A stretch of 64,000 bases of DNA from Bacteroidaceae bacterium (lineage in GTDB: Bacteria; Bacteroidota; Bacteroidia; Bacteroidales; Bacteroidaceae), in NCBI GenBank assembly GCA_017649485.1, contig JAGCGS010000013.1:1-64000 (forward strand), in the 5' to 3' direction. A program made the position numbers and the translations under genes. Under the pieces are notes generated by a model. The model saw only the letters and a program-made list of their open reading frames with translations. It made no database searches and was not told where the DNA came from. Below are positions 43,664-50,956 of the stretch, piece by piece (within the stretch, counting starts at the first letter, position 1; every line of letters begins with the position of its first letter).

Positions 43664-45262
43664 TTACCTGTCAGTAAAGCTTTCGTAAGGGATGTTGTCA
43701 CCAATGTAATAAGACCATTCATCACTTGTAAAGTTACGAGTCAGTTGACTTTTAGCCACCTCTGCCATTTTAGGTGCGGAGATGAGCGTACGAGTCAGGT
43801 TTCCCATCTGATCACCCGTCCAGAGGTAATCACCTGAATGGTCAAACGATGAAAACAACACCCAGTTGTTAGATGAAAACACATTTATGGGTTCAGGTTT
43901 CTCGTTTTCAAGGTTCCAGAATTTCACTGTCCCATCATAACTTGAAGACACTAAAGTCTCTTTAATTCCTACCTTCGATGACATTTTTGACAAGGATGCC
44001 ACCCTCGACACACGTGAGCGATGTCCCACCAGACGAGTCATCTTACCTTGTTTATCAATTACTATTACCACGCCATCTGTGGTGCCAAAGACATCAACTC
44101 CCAGTTCTTCATTTTTATAGAAAGAATACACTCTTTCTTGGAAAGGCAGCTTTTCCTTCCTCAATTTCCAACTATTAGCGTCAACCACAATCATCTGATC
44201 AGAGTCACCAAACAGACAAAATTCATTTTTCCTTATTCCTGAGATGGAAACAGGCATGTCAAAAGGGATAACTCTGCCAATTTTCAAATTGCCTTGCTCA
44301 ATAATAAACAGACCATTTTCTGCCACTACCGCCAACTGAATATCGTTCAATGAATAGATACGAAAAGGATGTATAGCCCCTTCAATGTGCTGTATCACAA
44401 AAGTGTTATTAGGCCTTAACATGATGACGTCGCCTGTTCTGCTAACAGCATATTTCATGCCATTATTAAACACAACCATATCACGCAAGTCATAGGTTTT
44501 ATTTTGGAAAAGAACCTTAGACGTGAGTTTTCCACTCTCAAACCTATGCTCTAACATTTCTCCGTAAGTACTTATAGTTAAAAGATTATCGTTATCGTCT
44601 CCAACCCATTCCATACTACGTGTAGGGCCTATGTGTACCTTCCATGACTGATCGCTATTTGTCACTAAGGAGAGGGCTTCGAAGATAGCTCTTTGATACA
44701 CATCATCCCCATATCTATTGGCAAAGTTGTAGGCAGAATAGGCCAATAACAAAGCCAGCTCATGGTTGCCTGCATTCTCTTGAATCGAAGCCATATTGCC
44801 CAATGAACGAGCCAAGGCACGATAGCTCAATGTATCCGCCACACTACGTGCAAACTCGGCTTCCTCACGTTGTTGTTCGGCCACCAATCGTTGACTCTCT
44901 GCCAAATGAGAAGCATCAACGGCTCGTTTCTCCGACTCCAGGGCATTGCGTTCAGCCTCAATAGCATTTTGTCTCTCAATCTCAGAACGGCGACGCATTT
45001 CATTGGCAATGCTCGTCTGTTGCAAAGCCTCCTCACGTTGCTGGTCAGAAATTTCCTTCTGCTGATAGGCTATTTCCTCCATCTGCGTACTGATGCTGCG
45101 TTCAATAGCACTACGTTTCTCCTTCTCAGTCAAGTCTTTTAACTGAGCTTGCAACTCTTTGTTCTCACGAGAGTTAGCTGAATAGCCAGCCCAAAAAGCA
45201 ATAATACCAGCTATCAAGACAGCCAGTAACGACAATAGCCATATTTTATTTTCCTTACTCAA
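43664..45262 (-). CDS. Membrane-anchored coiled-coil WD40-like beta-propeller protein
   Basis: 532 aa. One N-terminal membrane helix (about 8-26) after a short positively charged start, so the rest should face the periplasm. Residues 30-140 are a charged coiled coil with Gln/Glu/Arg repeats; about 140-190 is a helical section (RALARSLGNMASIQENAGNHELALLLAYSAYNFANRYG) resembling the region before WD40 repeats in STAND-type proteins. The beta-propeller follows, best seen at LVGHRSRVSRVASL and VSSSYDGTVKFWNLENEKP. No catalytic motif. It sits between the phosphatase regulator and the propeller kinase (gaps of 8 and 5 bp). A scaffold or sensor part is inferred. Confidence 0.75.
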   Translation of the reverse strand: MSKENKIWLLSLLAVLIAGIIAFWAGYSANSRENKELQAQLKDLTEKEKRSAIERSISTQMEEIAYQQKEISDQQREEALQQTSIANEMRRRSEIERQNAIEAERNALESEKRAVDASHLAESQRLVAEQQREEAEFARSVADTLSYRALARSLGNMASIQENAGNHELALLLAYSAYNFANRYGDDVYQRAIFEALSLVTNSDQSWKVHIGPTRSMEWVGDDNDNLLTISTYGEMLEHRFESGKLTSKVLFQNKTYDLRDMVVFNNGMKYAVSRTGDVIMLRPNNTFVIQHIEGAIHPFRIYSLNDIQLAVVAENGLFIIEQGNLKIGRVIPFDMPVSISGIRKNEFCLFGDSDQMIVVDANSWKLRKEKLPFQERVYSFYKNEELGVDVFGTTDGVVIVIDKQGKMTRLVGHRSRVSRVASLSKMSSKVGIKETLVSSSYDGTVKFWNLENEKPEPINVFSSNNWVLFSSFDHSGDYLWTGDQMGNLTRTLISAPKMAEVAKSQLTRNFTSDEWSYYIGDNIPYESFTDR

Positions 45263-45270
45263 TTAAATCG

Positions 45271-46449
45271 TCAATTCTCAATCGTCAGTGGTTTCACTGT
45301 CATAACTGTAATATCATCACTTTGAGGAGCATCACCTGTAAATTCCTTCACCTTACCCAACACCATGTCGATGGTCTCCAAACAAGTAGCCCCCAGACAA
45401 GAAGTCAAGGTCTGCTCCAAGCGCTTATCAGTAAACTCCTCATTCAAAGCGTTGCATGCTTCATCCACTCCATCGGTGTAAAGAACCAACATGTCTCCCT
45501 CATTCAGCTTGACGTATTCATCAGAAAACTCGAAGAAATCAAATACTCCCAACATACCACTGTCACTGTTAGGCAATCTTTCCAATTTTCCGTCTTTACG
45601 CAAGATATAAGGAGGATTATGCCCTGCATTACAATAGTTTACTTCACCAGTTTTGACATTATAGATGGCATAGAACACCGTTACAAACATATTGTCGGCA
45701 CTCTCCCTGCAAAGCATGGCATTGCTCACCCTCATACATTCAGCGGCAGAATAGTCGCGTTGCAAACCACTGATATGTATCATGGTACGACTCACTGCCA
45801 TGAAGATAGCAGCAGGTATGCCTTTACCACTCACGTCAGCTATTACCAAACCCATCCGCTCATCGTCAATCTGGAAGAAGTCATAGAAATCTCCACCAAT
45901 ATCCTTGGCAGGAATCATCACCTTTGCCAGGTCAAATTTCCCTTTACAATGCTTGAACTCTGGTAGTTTTTTCGGCAAGATAGCTTGTTGAATCTCTGCT
46001 GCAACAGCTAAGTCAGTCTTGATCATCTCCAACTGTTGATGCTCTTTTTGGGAGTTCTTAACGAAGTTGATCTGGTCAATGGCCTTTTCAATAGTCAAGC
46101 TTAAGTCATCAAGGTCAATGGGTTTTGTTGCAAAGTCAAAGGCACCATTATTCATTGCTGTGCGTATGTTGCCCATATCACCATAGGCTGATACCATGAT
46201 ACACTTCAAAGCAGGATTTCTCAACTCGTTTATTTTGGTGAGCAAGGTCAGTCCATCCATCTCTGGCATGTTGATGTCACTCAGAATAATATCAATATCA
46301 GGTTGTTCCAACAACATCCTAAGTGCCTCAATACCATTGTGTGCGAAGAAGAACTCATATTCGCCCTTACGTATCTTTCTTCTGAAATATTGTGTTAATA
46401 AAACTTCGAGATCATTCTCATCATCAACACTTAAAATTTTAATTGCCAT
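45271..46449 (-). CDS. Response regulator with SpoIIE/PP2C phosphatase output
   Basis: 392 aa from ATG 46449; the frame is open to 46485 but that ATG lies in the -7 box. Receiver domain 1-120 with D9, D10, phospho-acceptor D58 (LSDINMPEMDG), S87 and K109. A linker helix (about 125-165, AAEIQQAILP) leads into a PP2C/SpoIIE domain with all metal-binding segments: KDIGGDFYDF, ADVSGKGIPAA, NAGHNPP, YTDGVDEA and QSDDITV. In known systems such phosphatases dephosphorylate anti-anti-sigma (STAS) proteins, but no STAS protein or anti-sigma factor is in the window. First gene of the six-gene operon. Confidence 0.9.
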   Translation of the reverse strand: MAIKILSVDDENDLEVLLTQYFRRKIRKGEYEFFFAHNGIEALRMLLEQPDIDIILSDINMPEMDGLTLLTKINELRNPALKCIMVSAYGDMGNIRTAMNNGAFDFATKPIDLDDLSLTIEKAIDQINFVKNSQKEHQQLEMIKTDLAVAAEIQQAILPKKLPEFKHCKGKFDLAKVMIPAKDIGGDFYDFFQIDDERMGLVIADVSGKGIPAAIFMAVSRTMIHISGLQRDYSAAECMRVSNAMLCRESADNMFVTVFYAIYNVKTGEVNYCNAGHNPPYILRKDGKLERLPNSDSGMLGVFDFFEFSDEYVKLNEGDMLVLYTDGVDEACNALNEEFTDKRLEQTLTSCLGATCLETIDMVLGKVKEFTGDAPQSDDITVMTVKPLTIEN

Positions 46450-46481
46450 AATTAATTTTAAATACATTCTTAATTTATTAT

Positions 46482-46511
46482 GCAAATATAAGCATTTTTT
46501 GTTATCTTTGC
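46482..46511. promoter_or_regulatory. Back-to-back promoters of the signalling operon and the acyl-AMP ligase
   Basis: Minus strand TATATTTGC (46490-46482), 32 bp before the response-regulator ATG; plus strand TATCTTTGC (46503-46511), 24 bp before ATG 46536. Neither has a perfect -33; both boxes lie 12 bp apart, so the promoters overlap. Confidence 0.55.
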
Positions 46512-46535
46512 ACCGAATTACCGAAAAAAAGTGAT

Positions 46536-48164
46536 ATGACAGATTTTAAAACTATCTTTGAAAGCCGTTATACATGGATAGAGGGCTTTATGCGTAACGT
46601 TAGACGTTATGGCAATAAAATGGCGATGATAAATCCAGATGATAATCGGAAATGGACTTATGCCGAATTGAATCAAGAATGCAATAGACTTTGTAACTCA
46701 TTGGCATTCGATGGTCTGAAAAAAGGTGACGTTATCATGTTACAATTGGTGAATTGTCCGGAATTTGCCTTTGGTTACTTGGCTGCTCATAAGAGTCACG
46801 CCGTTTGTTGCCCAGTGAATTTTAGGTTAAAGCCTGGTGAATTGGCATTTAACATTGACGACTCTAAACCATTGACAATAATTTTTAATGAGACCAACAA
46901 AGCAGATGTGCTTGAAGCTCTTACCATGACTAAGCATCAGCCAAAGCGACTGATTGTAGTAGGTGGAAAGACCGATGGTAAGGTGATTTCTTACGAAGAT
47001 TATACTCGTCCTTCTTCTATCCAAGAGCCATATTTTACCTGTGATTATAATATTTACGATGAGACCACTCGACTCTATACATCAGGAACTACAGGCTTCC
47101 CTAAAGCGGTACCTCTAACCAGTATTAATGAGGTGTTATCAGCTCACGACGTAATGATTCATTTCCCAATGAATTACAAGGATGTTACAATGAACACCAC
47201 ACCTTGGTTTCATCGTGGTGGTTTGCATTGTGCAGGTCCTTGTCCAGCCTTTTATGCAGGTGCCACCATCGTGGTGATGAGCAAATTCAACGCAGAACTC
47301 ACCCTGAGGTATGTAGGAGAATACAAGATTACGTTTATCGTAGGTGTACCCACCGTCTTAGAGGAACTAGCTGACAATCAAGAGCGTTTGGCACACGATA
47401 TTAGTACATTGAAAGGTATCGTTACCATGGGTAGTCCGTTGGAACGCTCAGCTTGCATCCGTTACCAGCATGTGCTCACGCCAAACATTTACAACGGTTA
47501 TGGTACTACAGAGACATTCTGGAATACCTTCCTCCGTCCGTTCGACTTGCCAGCCAATGCTGGTACAGCTGGTGCTTCATGCATTGATGACGACGTGCGT
47601 GTAGTGAAGATTTACGACGACCATCGTGCTACTCCCGGCGATCTTGCAGCCAAGGATGGCATTGAAGTAGGTGAAGTGATTATCAGTTCACCTGCCAAAT
47701 CACCTTATGTCTATGCAAATAATGTGGGTGAAACTGATCGCAAATACGCCGATGGCTTTATCTACACCAATGACCTGGCCACATGGGACAAGAACCAGTT
47801 CATCACCATCGTAGGTCGCAAGGACGACATGATCATTTCTTCTGGCGAAAACATTTACCCAACTGAAGTAGAGGCAGTTTTGAATATGCACCCGAAAGTA
47901 AAGGATTGTATCGTAACTTCGGTGCCAGACAAAATGCGAGGTCAAATTGTCACTGCATATATCGTGCGAGACGATTTGTCGCTCACACCTGAAGAATTGG
48001 ATGATTATTGCAAGAATAGTCCGAACATCGCTAACTTCAAGCGTCCCCGTTTCTATCGCTTTGTAGCACAGATTCCTTTCAATGCCACTGGCAAGAAGCT
48101 GCATGTCAGAATTAAGGAAACAGCTTTAGATGACCTTAAAAATGGCTTGCTCTATCGAGTTTAG
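46536..48164 (+). CDS. Acyl/aryl-CoA synthetase-like AMP-binding enzyme
   Basis: 542 aa, ANL superfamily: activates a carboxylic acid with ATP to an acyl-AMP and transfers it, usually to CoA. Motifs: P-loop-like RLYTSGTTGFPKAV (about 172-185), NGYGTTE (A5), GRKDDMIISSGENIYPTEVE (A8), and the catalytic C-terminal Lys in FNATGKKLHVRI near 527. Full length and intact. Substrate cannot be read off; fatty or aromatic acids are possible. Divergent from the signalling operon, monocistronic with a strong terminator. Confidence 0.88.
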   Translation: MTDFKTIFESRYTWIEGFMRNVRRYGNKMAMINPDDNRKWTYAELNQECNRLCNSLAFDGLKKGDVIMLQLVNCPEFAFGYLAAHKSHAVCCPVNFRLKPGELAFNIDDSKPLTIIFNETNKADVLEALTMTKHQPKRLIVVGGKTDGKVISYEDYTRPSSIQEPYFTCDYNIYDETTRLYTSGTTGFPKAVPLTSINEVLSAHDVMIHFPMNYKDVTMNTTPWFHRGGLHCAGPCPAFYAGATIVVMSKFNAELTLRYVGEYKITFIVGVPTVLEELADNQERLAHDISTLKGIVTMGSPLERSACIRYQHVLTPNIYNGYGTTETFWNTFLRPFDLPANAGTAGASCIDDDVRVVKIYDDHRATPGDLAAKDGIEVGEVIISSPAKSPYVYANNVGETDRKYADGFIYTNDLATWDKNQFITIVGRKDDMIISSGENIYPTEVEAVLNMHPKVKDCIVTSVPDKMRGQIVTAYIVRDDLSLTPEELDDYCKNSPNIANFKRPRFYRFVAQIPFNATGKKLHVRIKETALDDLKNGLLYRV

Positions 48165-48198
48165 TTAAGCTGGCATAAAATTCACCTATTATAATATG

Positions 48199-48241
48199 CT
48201 TGTAATCACTCTCACCATTGGGAGTGGTTACAAGTTTTTTT
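48199..48241 (+). terminator. Terminator of the acyl-AMP ligase gene
   Basis: 13-bp stem (48199-48211 with 48222-48234, one G-U) followed by seven T (48235-48241). Confidence 0.85.
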
Positions 48242-48279
48242 AAATCACGTCATAAAAACATGTTTACCTGTTCTGACAT

Positions 48280-48984
48280 TTAAAAACCTATCGTCAGGCC
48301 AAACACAAAAAACAACTGCTTGATATTTGGGTTGCCTACCAACTGCGCAAACACTGGTAGGGAAAACTTATCTGTTATCGGCAGCTCTTTGGATGCCATT
48401 AGACTCAAATTTGTCACCCTAAAACCATCTGCTGAATAAAAGTCTGATGCATAAGGCACTACACCCATCCTGCCCTCCCACTCGCAAGTAGCGAGGTAAA
48501 AAGGCACACACATCTCCACATACGATGAATAAGTTCGTTTATTGCTCTGCTCAAAATAGTCTTGACCTGCAAAGAACGTTTGCCAAGAAAGGCTCAGCAA
48601 GCCAAAGTCATAGCATAAACCTGCTTCAAACACATGACTGGTTGTACTTGAATGGTAGTCAAAATACTTGGGATTGGGTGAGTCTGTCCAATAATCAGTT
48701 ACTTTCAACGTAAGCCCTCCAATAGTGTATGAAGCTTCCAAGTCAATCTCAGACACATCGGACGAGTCAGTGATCCCTACGCTACCCCATGCCGACAAAC
48801 TCAACCCCTTCCAGCTGATACCCAATGTAGGTTGTATACTGGCATGTCCATTCTTATAGCCACGCCATATGAATTGATTCACCACATCAGCCTGTAAAGT
48901 TACCTCCACTTCATCCTGTGCTTGTACTACCAATCCTGAATAGCAAAGCAATAAAACCAAAATATATGTAATCCTACTTCTCAT
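48280..48984 (-). CDS. Outer-membrane beta-barrel protein (TorF-like putative porin)
   Basis: 234 aa; signal peptide 1-22 (SGLVVQAQ). Start of the mature protein EVEVTLQADVVNQFIWRGYKNGHASIQPTLGISWKGL recalls the TorF-type porin family; amphipathic strands follow and it ends VFGLTIGF with a terminal Phe, as expected of a barrel. Function unknown. A -7 box ends only 7 bp before the ATG, so the mRNA may be leaderless. Confidence 0.7.
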   Translation of the reverse strand: MRSRITYILVLLLCYSGLVVQAQDEVEVTLQADVVNQFIWRGYKNGHASIQPTLGISWKGLSLSAWGSVGITDSSDVSEIDLEASYTIGGLTLKVTDYWTDSPNPKYFDYHSSTTSHVFEAGLCYDFGLLSLSWQTFFAGQDYFEQSNKRTYSSYVEMCVPFYLATCEWEGRMGVVPYASDFYSADGFRVTNLSLMASKELPITDKFSLPVFAQLVGNPNIKQLFFVFGLTIGF

Positions 48985-48991
48985 ATTGCTG

Positions 48992-49000
48992 ACAAAGATA
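48992..49000 (-). promoter_or_regulatory. -7 box of the porin-like gene
   Basis: Minus-strand TATCTTTGT (49000-48992), 7 bp from the ATG at 48984; no clear -33. Confidence 0.4.
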
Positions 49001-49030
49001 ACACATTTTCCTTAAAAAATGCTAATATTA

Positions 49031-49063
49031 TTTGGATAATACAAAATAACTTCGTAAAATTGC
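49031..49063 (+). promoter_or_regulatory. Promoter of the HMA-domain gene
   Basis: TTTG (49031-49034), 20 bp, TAAAATTGC (49055-49063, one mismatch). The leader (about 70 nt) has a 6-bp stem at 49090-49105 inside a longer pairing of GTTACA (49085-49090) with TGTAAC (49136-49141) directly before the ATG. Confidence 0.45.
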
Positions 49064-49141
49064 ATTTGAAGAAAGTAAAGAGTGGTTACAGTAATGATGA
49101 TTACTATTTTGATTATTAACATTTTAAACAATTAATGTAAC

Positions 49142-49492
49142 ATGAAAAAAAGTATTTTAGTAATTGGATTATACCTTATGGCAATCTCATGCTTTGCCAA
49201 AGACATTAAGACCGTGGTTGTAACCACTACACCTCAGATGTTCTGTGCAAATTGTGAGAATCGTGTAAAGACTAACCTCATTAAGGTGAAGGGCGTGGAG
49301 GGCATAACCACAAGCCTTGTGAACCAGACGGTTATAGTTAAGTACGATGCTGACAAGATTTCTGAAGAGAACCTTATTAAGAGTTTCAGTGATTTCAAGT
49401 ATGAAGCTCGCAAACTCATGCCAGGCGAAAAGGTAGTTCGTGAAAAGCATGAGTGCGAAGAAGAGAACAAGGTGGTTTATGAAACAGAATAA
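49142..49492 (+). CDS. Exported heavy-metal-associated (HMA) domain protein
   Basis: 116 aa; signal peptide 1-20 (AISCFAK). The single HMA/CopZ-like domain (about 23-90) has the metal site MFCANCENRV (C35, C38) and the ferredoxin-like beta-alpha fold ending YDADKISEENLIKSFSDFKYEARKL. The tail is acidic with one more Cys (KHECEEENK). It should bind Cu, Zn or a similar ion in the periplasm or outside. No metal-transport ATPase lies beside it. Confidence 0.85.
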   Translation: MKKSILVIGLYLMAISCFAKDIKTVVVTTTPQMFCANCENRVKTNLIKVKGVEGITTSLVNQTVIVKYDADKISEENLIKSFSDFKYEARKLMPGEKVVREKHECEEENKVVYETE

Positions 49493-49519
49493 CCAAAATT
49501 ATAATCGTATTGTTTTTAG

Positions 49520-49551
49520 CAGCACAACTCAAAAAGTTGTGCTGTTTTTTT
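49520..49551 (+). terminator. Terminator of the HMA gene
   Basis: Perfect 10-bp stem CAGCACAACT/AGTTGTGCTG (49520-49529, 49535-49544) and seven T (49545-49551). Confidence 0.9.
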
Positions 49552-49552
49552 A

Positions 49553-49618
49553 GTTCAGCTAATCGACCTGTTTACTTCAACTAATTGACCTGTTTGCTTC
49601 AGCTAATTGAATTGTTTG
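49553..49618. repeat. 22-bp tandem repeat, three copies
   Basis: Copies at 49553-49574, 49575-49596 and 49597-49618 share the core TTCAgCTAATtGAccTGTTT with 1-4 differences each. Intergenic, between the HMA terminator and the thioesterase terminator. Same period as 4205-4264 though the sequence is different apart from the CTTC start. Confidence 0.8.
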
Positions 49619-49660
49619 AAATCATTGAAGTATCTGCAGGTAGATTTTCAATTTTGTACA

Positions 49661-49691
49661 AAAAACAAGAGCAGCTATCTGACTGCTCTTG
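49661..49691 (-). terminator. Terminator of the thioesterase gene
   Basis: Perfect 9-bp stem (49666-49674 and 49683-49691) with the T-run on the minus strand at 49665-49660. Confidence 0.8.
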
Positions 49692-49737
49692 CATTATATC
49701 CTTTTGGGGGTTAACTGCATATTATTATTTGTAGTAT

Positions 49738-50142
49738 TCATTCTGTTGGTAAAGGGATGGATTTGCGATAGCCTATGCCTGTGACATGGCAGATTAAGTG
49801 AGCGTCTTGATTGGTTACCCTAACTTCAACGGTAGGAATCTTATGATGGTCGGCCACAATAACAGCTTCAGCACGAAGCAAATCACCTTCTTTGGCACTA
49901 GATACAAACATGATGCTATTACTCAAGCCCAGAGTTAACTGACCTTGACAGTTCATCAAGGCTGCTATGGCCAAGTCAGCCAACGTAAATAAGGCGCCTC
50001 CCTGACAAACATGACCACCATTCAGGTGTTCAGCTGTCACCTTCATCTCAGCCACAACATGGTGGGCATCCACCTCCACAATCCTGCAACCAGCATTTGC
50101 AGCAAACCTGTCGGTAGTATTCAATAACTCTCCTATATTCAT
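49738..50142 (-). CDS. PaaI-family hotdog thioesterase
   Basis: 134 aa from ATG 50142 (MNIGELLNTTDRF); the open frame reaches 50235 but overlaps the upstream gene. Hydrolyses acyl-CoA thioesters. Hotdog fold with GGHVCQGGALFTLADLAIAAL: the usual HGG is QGG preceded by Cys, a variant seen in Bacteroidetes members, and the Asp in LAD is retained. Substrate unknown. It follows the exported flavin-reductase-like gene by 25 bp, so they are probably co-transcribed although one is secreted and the other cytoplasmic. Confidence 0.83.
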   Translation of the reverse strand: MNIGELLNTTDRFAANAGCRIVEVDAHHVVAEMKVTAEHLNGGHVCQGGALFTLADLAIAALMNCQGQLTLGLSNSIMFVSSAKEGDLLRAEAVIVADHHKIPTVEVRVTNQDAHLICHVTGIGYRKSIPLPTE

Positions 50143-50167
50143 AGCATTAACATAGCACACAAAGCCA

Positions 50168-50755
50168 TCACTTAGTCCAAACATGCACGATTTCAGCCAA
50201 GAATTGCTGATGGGCAGGACGACGCTCACCATCACGATAGAAGGAAGACTTGATGCTATCGTCCAACTTGCTTTCGTCCCAAACGCCAGTATAAATCATG
50301 CGACATTCAATCACTAGATTAGCCTGCTCAAAAAAGGGATTACCCATCTCTGTTTTGCTCACTTCTAGACCAGCATCCTTGATTTTGTCGGAACCATCCC
50401 TACCTGAATGATGACCAAGATAGTCCAAACTTTCCTTATATTGCTCAGGGAAAACTGCCAGGGTGAAGTAAGAATTCTTCTGCAACAATTCGTAAGTGAA
50501 GCGACTCTCATTCACGAATATAGAAACAACTGGTTTGCCTCTGAATACACCCAAAGTACCCATGGTCAACAACATGGCATTGGGCTTATCACCATTGTTG
50601 ACAGACAATACTATCCAATCCTGAAAGAGGCTAACAGAATTGACATTTATCTCCGTTGGTTGGACTTCTTTCCAAGCACTACTAGGAGACACATTCTGTG
50701 CCAAAACATTCATACTCATTGTGAGTAAGCAGGATAAGTAAACAACTTTCTTCAT
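50168..50755 (-). CDS. Exported flavin-reductase-like protein
   Basis: 195 aa from ATG 50755 (MKKVVYLSCLLTMSMNVLAQ, signal peptide of 20 residues); an ATG 21 bp upstream is also in frame. The mature part resembles the flavin reductase split-barrel domain: DWIVLSVNNGDKPNAMLLTMGTLGVFRGKPVVSIFV, ESRFTYELLQKNSYFTLAVF. Family members normally sit in the cytoplasm and bind FMN; a signal peptide is unusual. The H/S/T-rich flavin-binding stretch is partly altered, so activity is unsure. Confidence 0.75.
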   Translation of the reverse strand: MKKVVYLSCLLTMSMNVLAQNVSPSSAWKEVQPTEINVNSVSLFQDWIVLSVNNGDKPNAMLLTMGTLGVFRGKPVVSIFVNESRFTYELLQKNSYFTLAVFPEQYKESLDYLGHHSGRDGSDKIKDAGLEVSKTEMGNPFFEQANLVIECRMIYTGVWDESKLDDSIKSSFYRDGERRPAHQQFLAEIVHVWTK

Positions 50756-50794
50756 AATAAATACATTTTTATACATACAACTTAGTTAAGCTGT

Positions 50795-50826
50795 CAAATA
50801 TAAACAAATCCCACAAAACCGCCAAA
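50795..50826 (-). promoter_or_regulatory. Promoter of the flavin-reductase-like gene
   Basis: Minus strand TTTG (50826-50823), 20 bp, TATATTTGA... (50802-50794). Confidence 0.5.
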
Positions 50827-50837
50827 TTTAAGAGAAC

Positions 50838-50919
50838 AAATGTAAGTTCCCCTAAAGCACTTCGACGAATATAGACAAACGCGATAAGTACCTAAATAAA
50901 ACGGGGTATACTTACATTT
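50838..50919. repeat. Long inverted repeat between rhamnosidase and flavin-reductase genes
   Basis: AAATGTAAG-TT-CCCC (50838-50852) pairs with GGGG-TATA-CTTACATTT (50903-50919), leaving a loop of 50 nt. It lies just after the rhamnosidase stop and may stabilise or end that mRNA; there is no T-run directly after. Confidence 0.5.
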
Positions 50920-50956
50920 AATCCATAAAAACGCAGACGGATCAATTAAACTAAAA

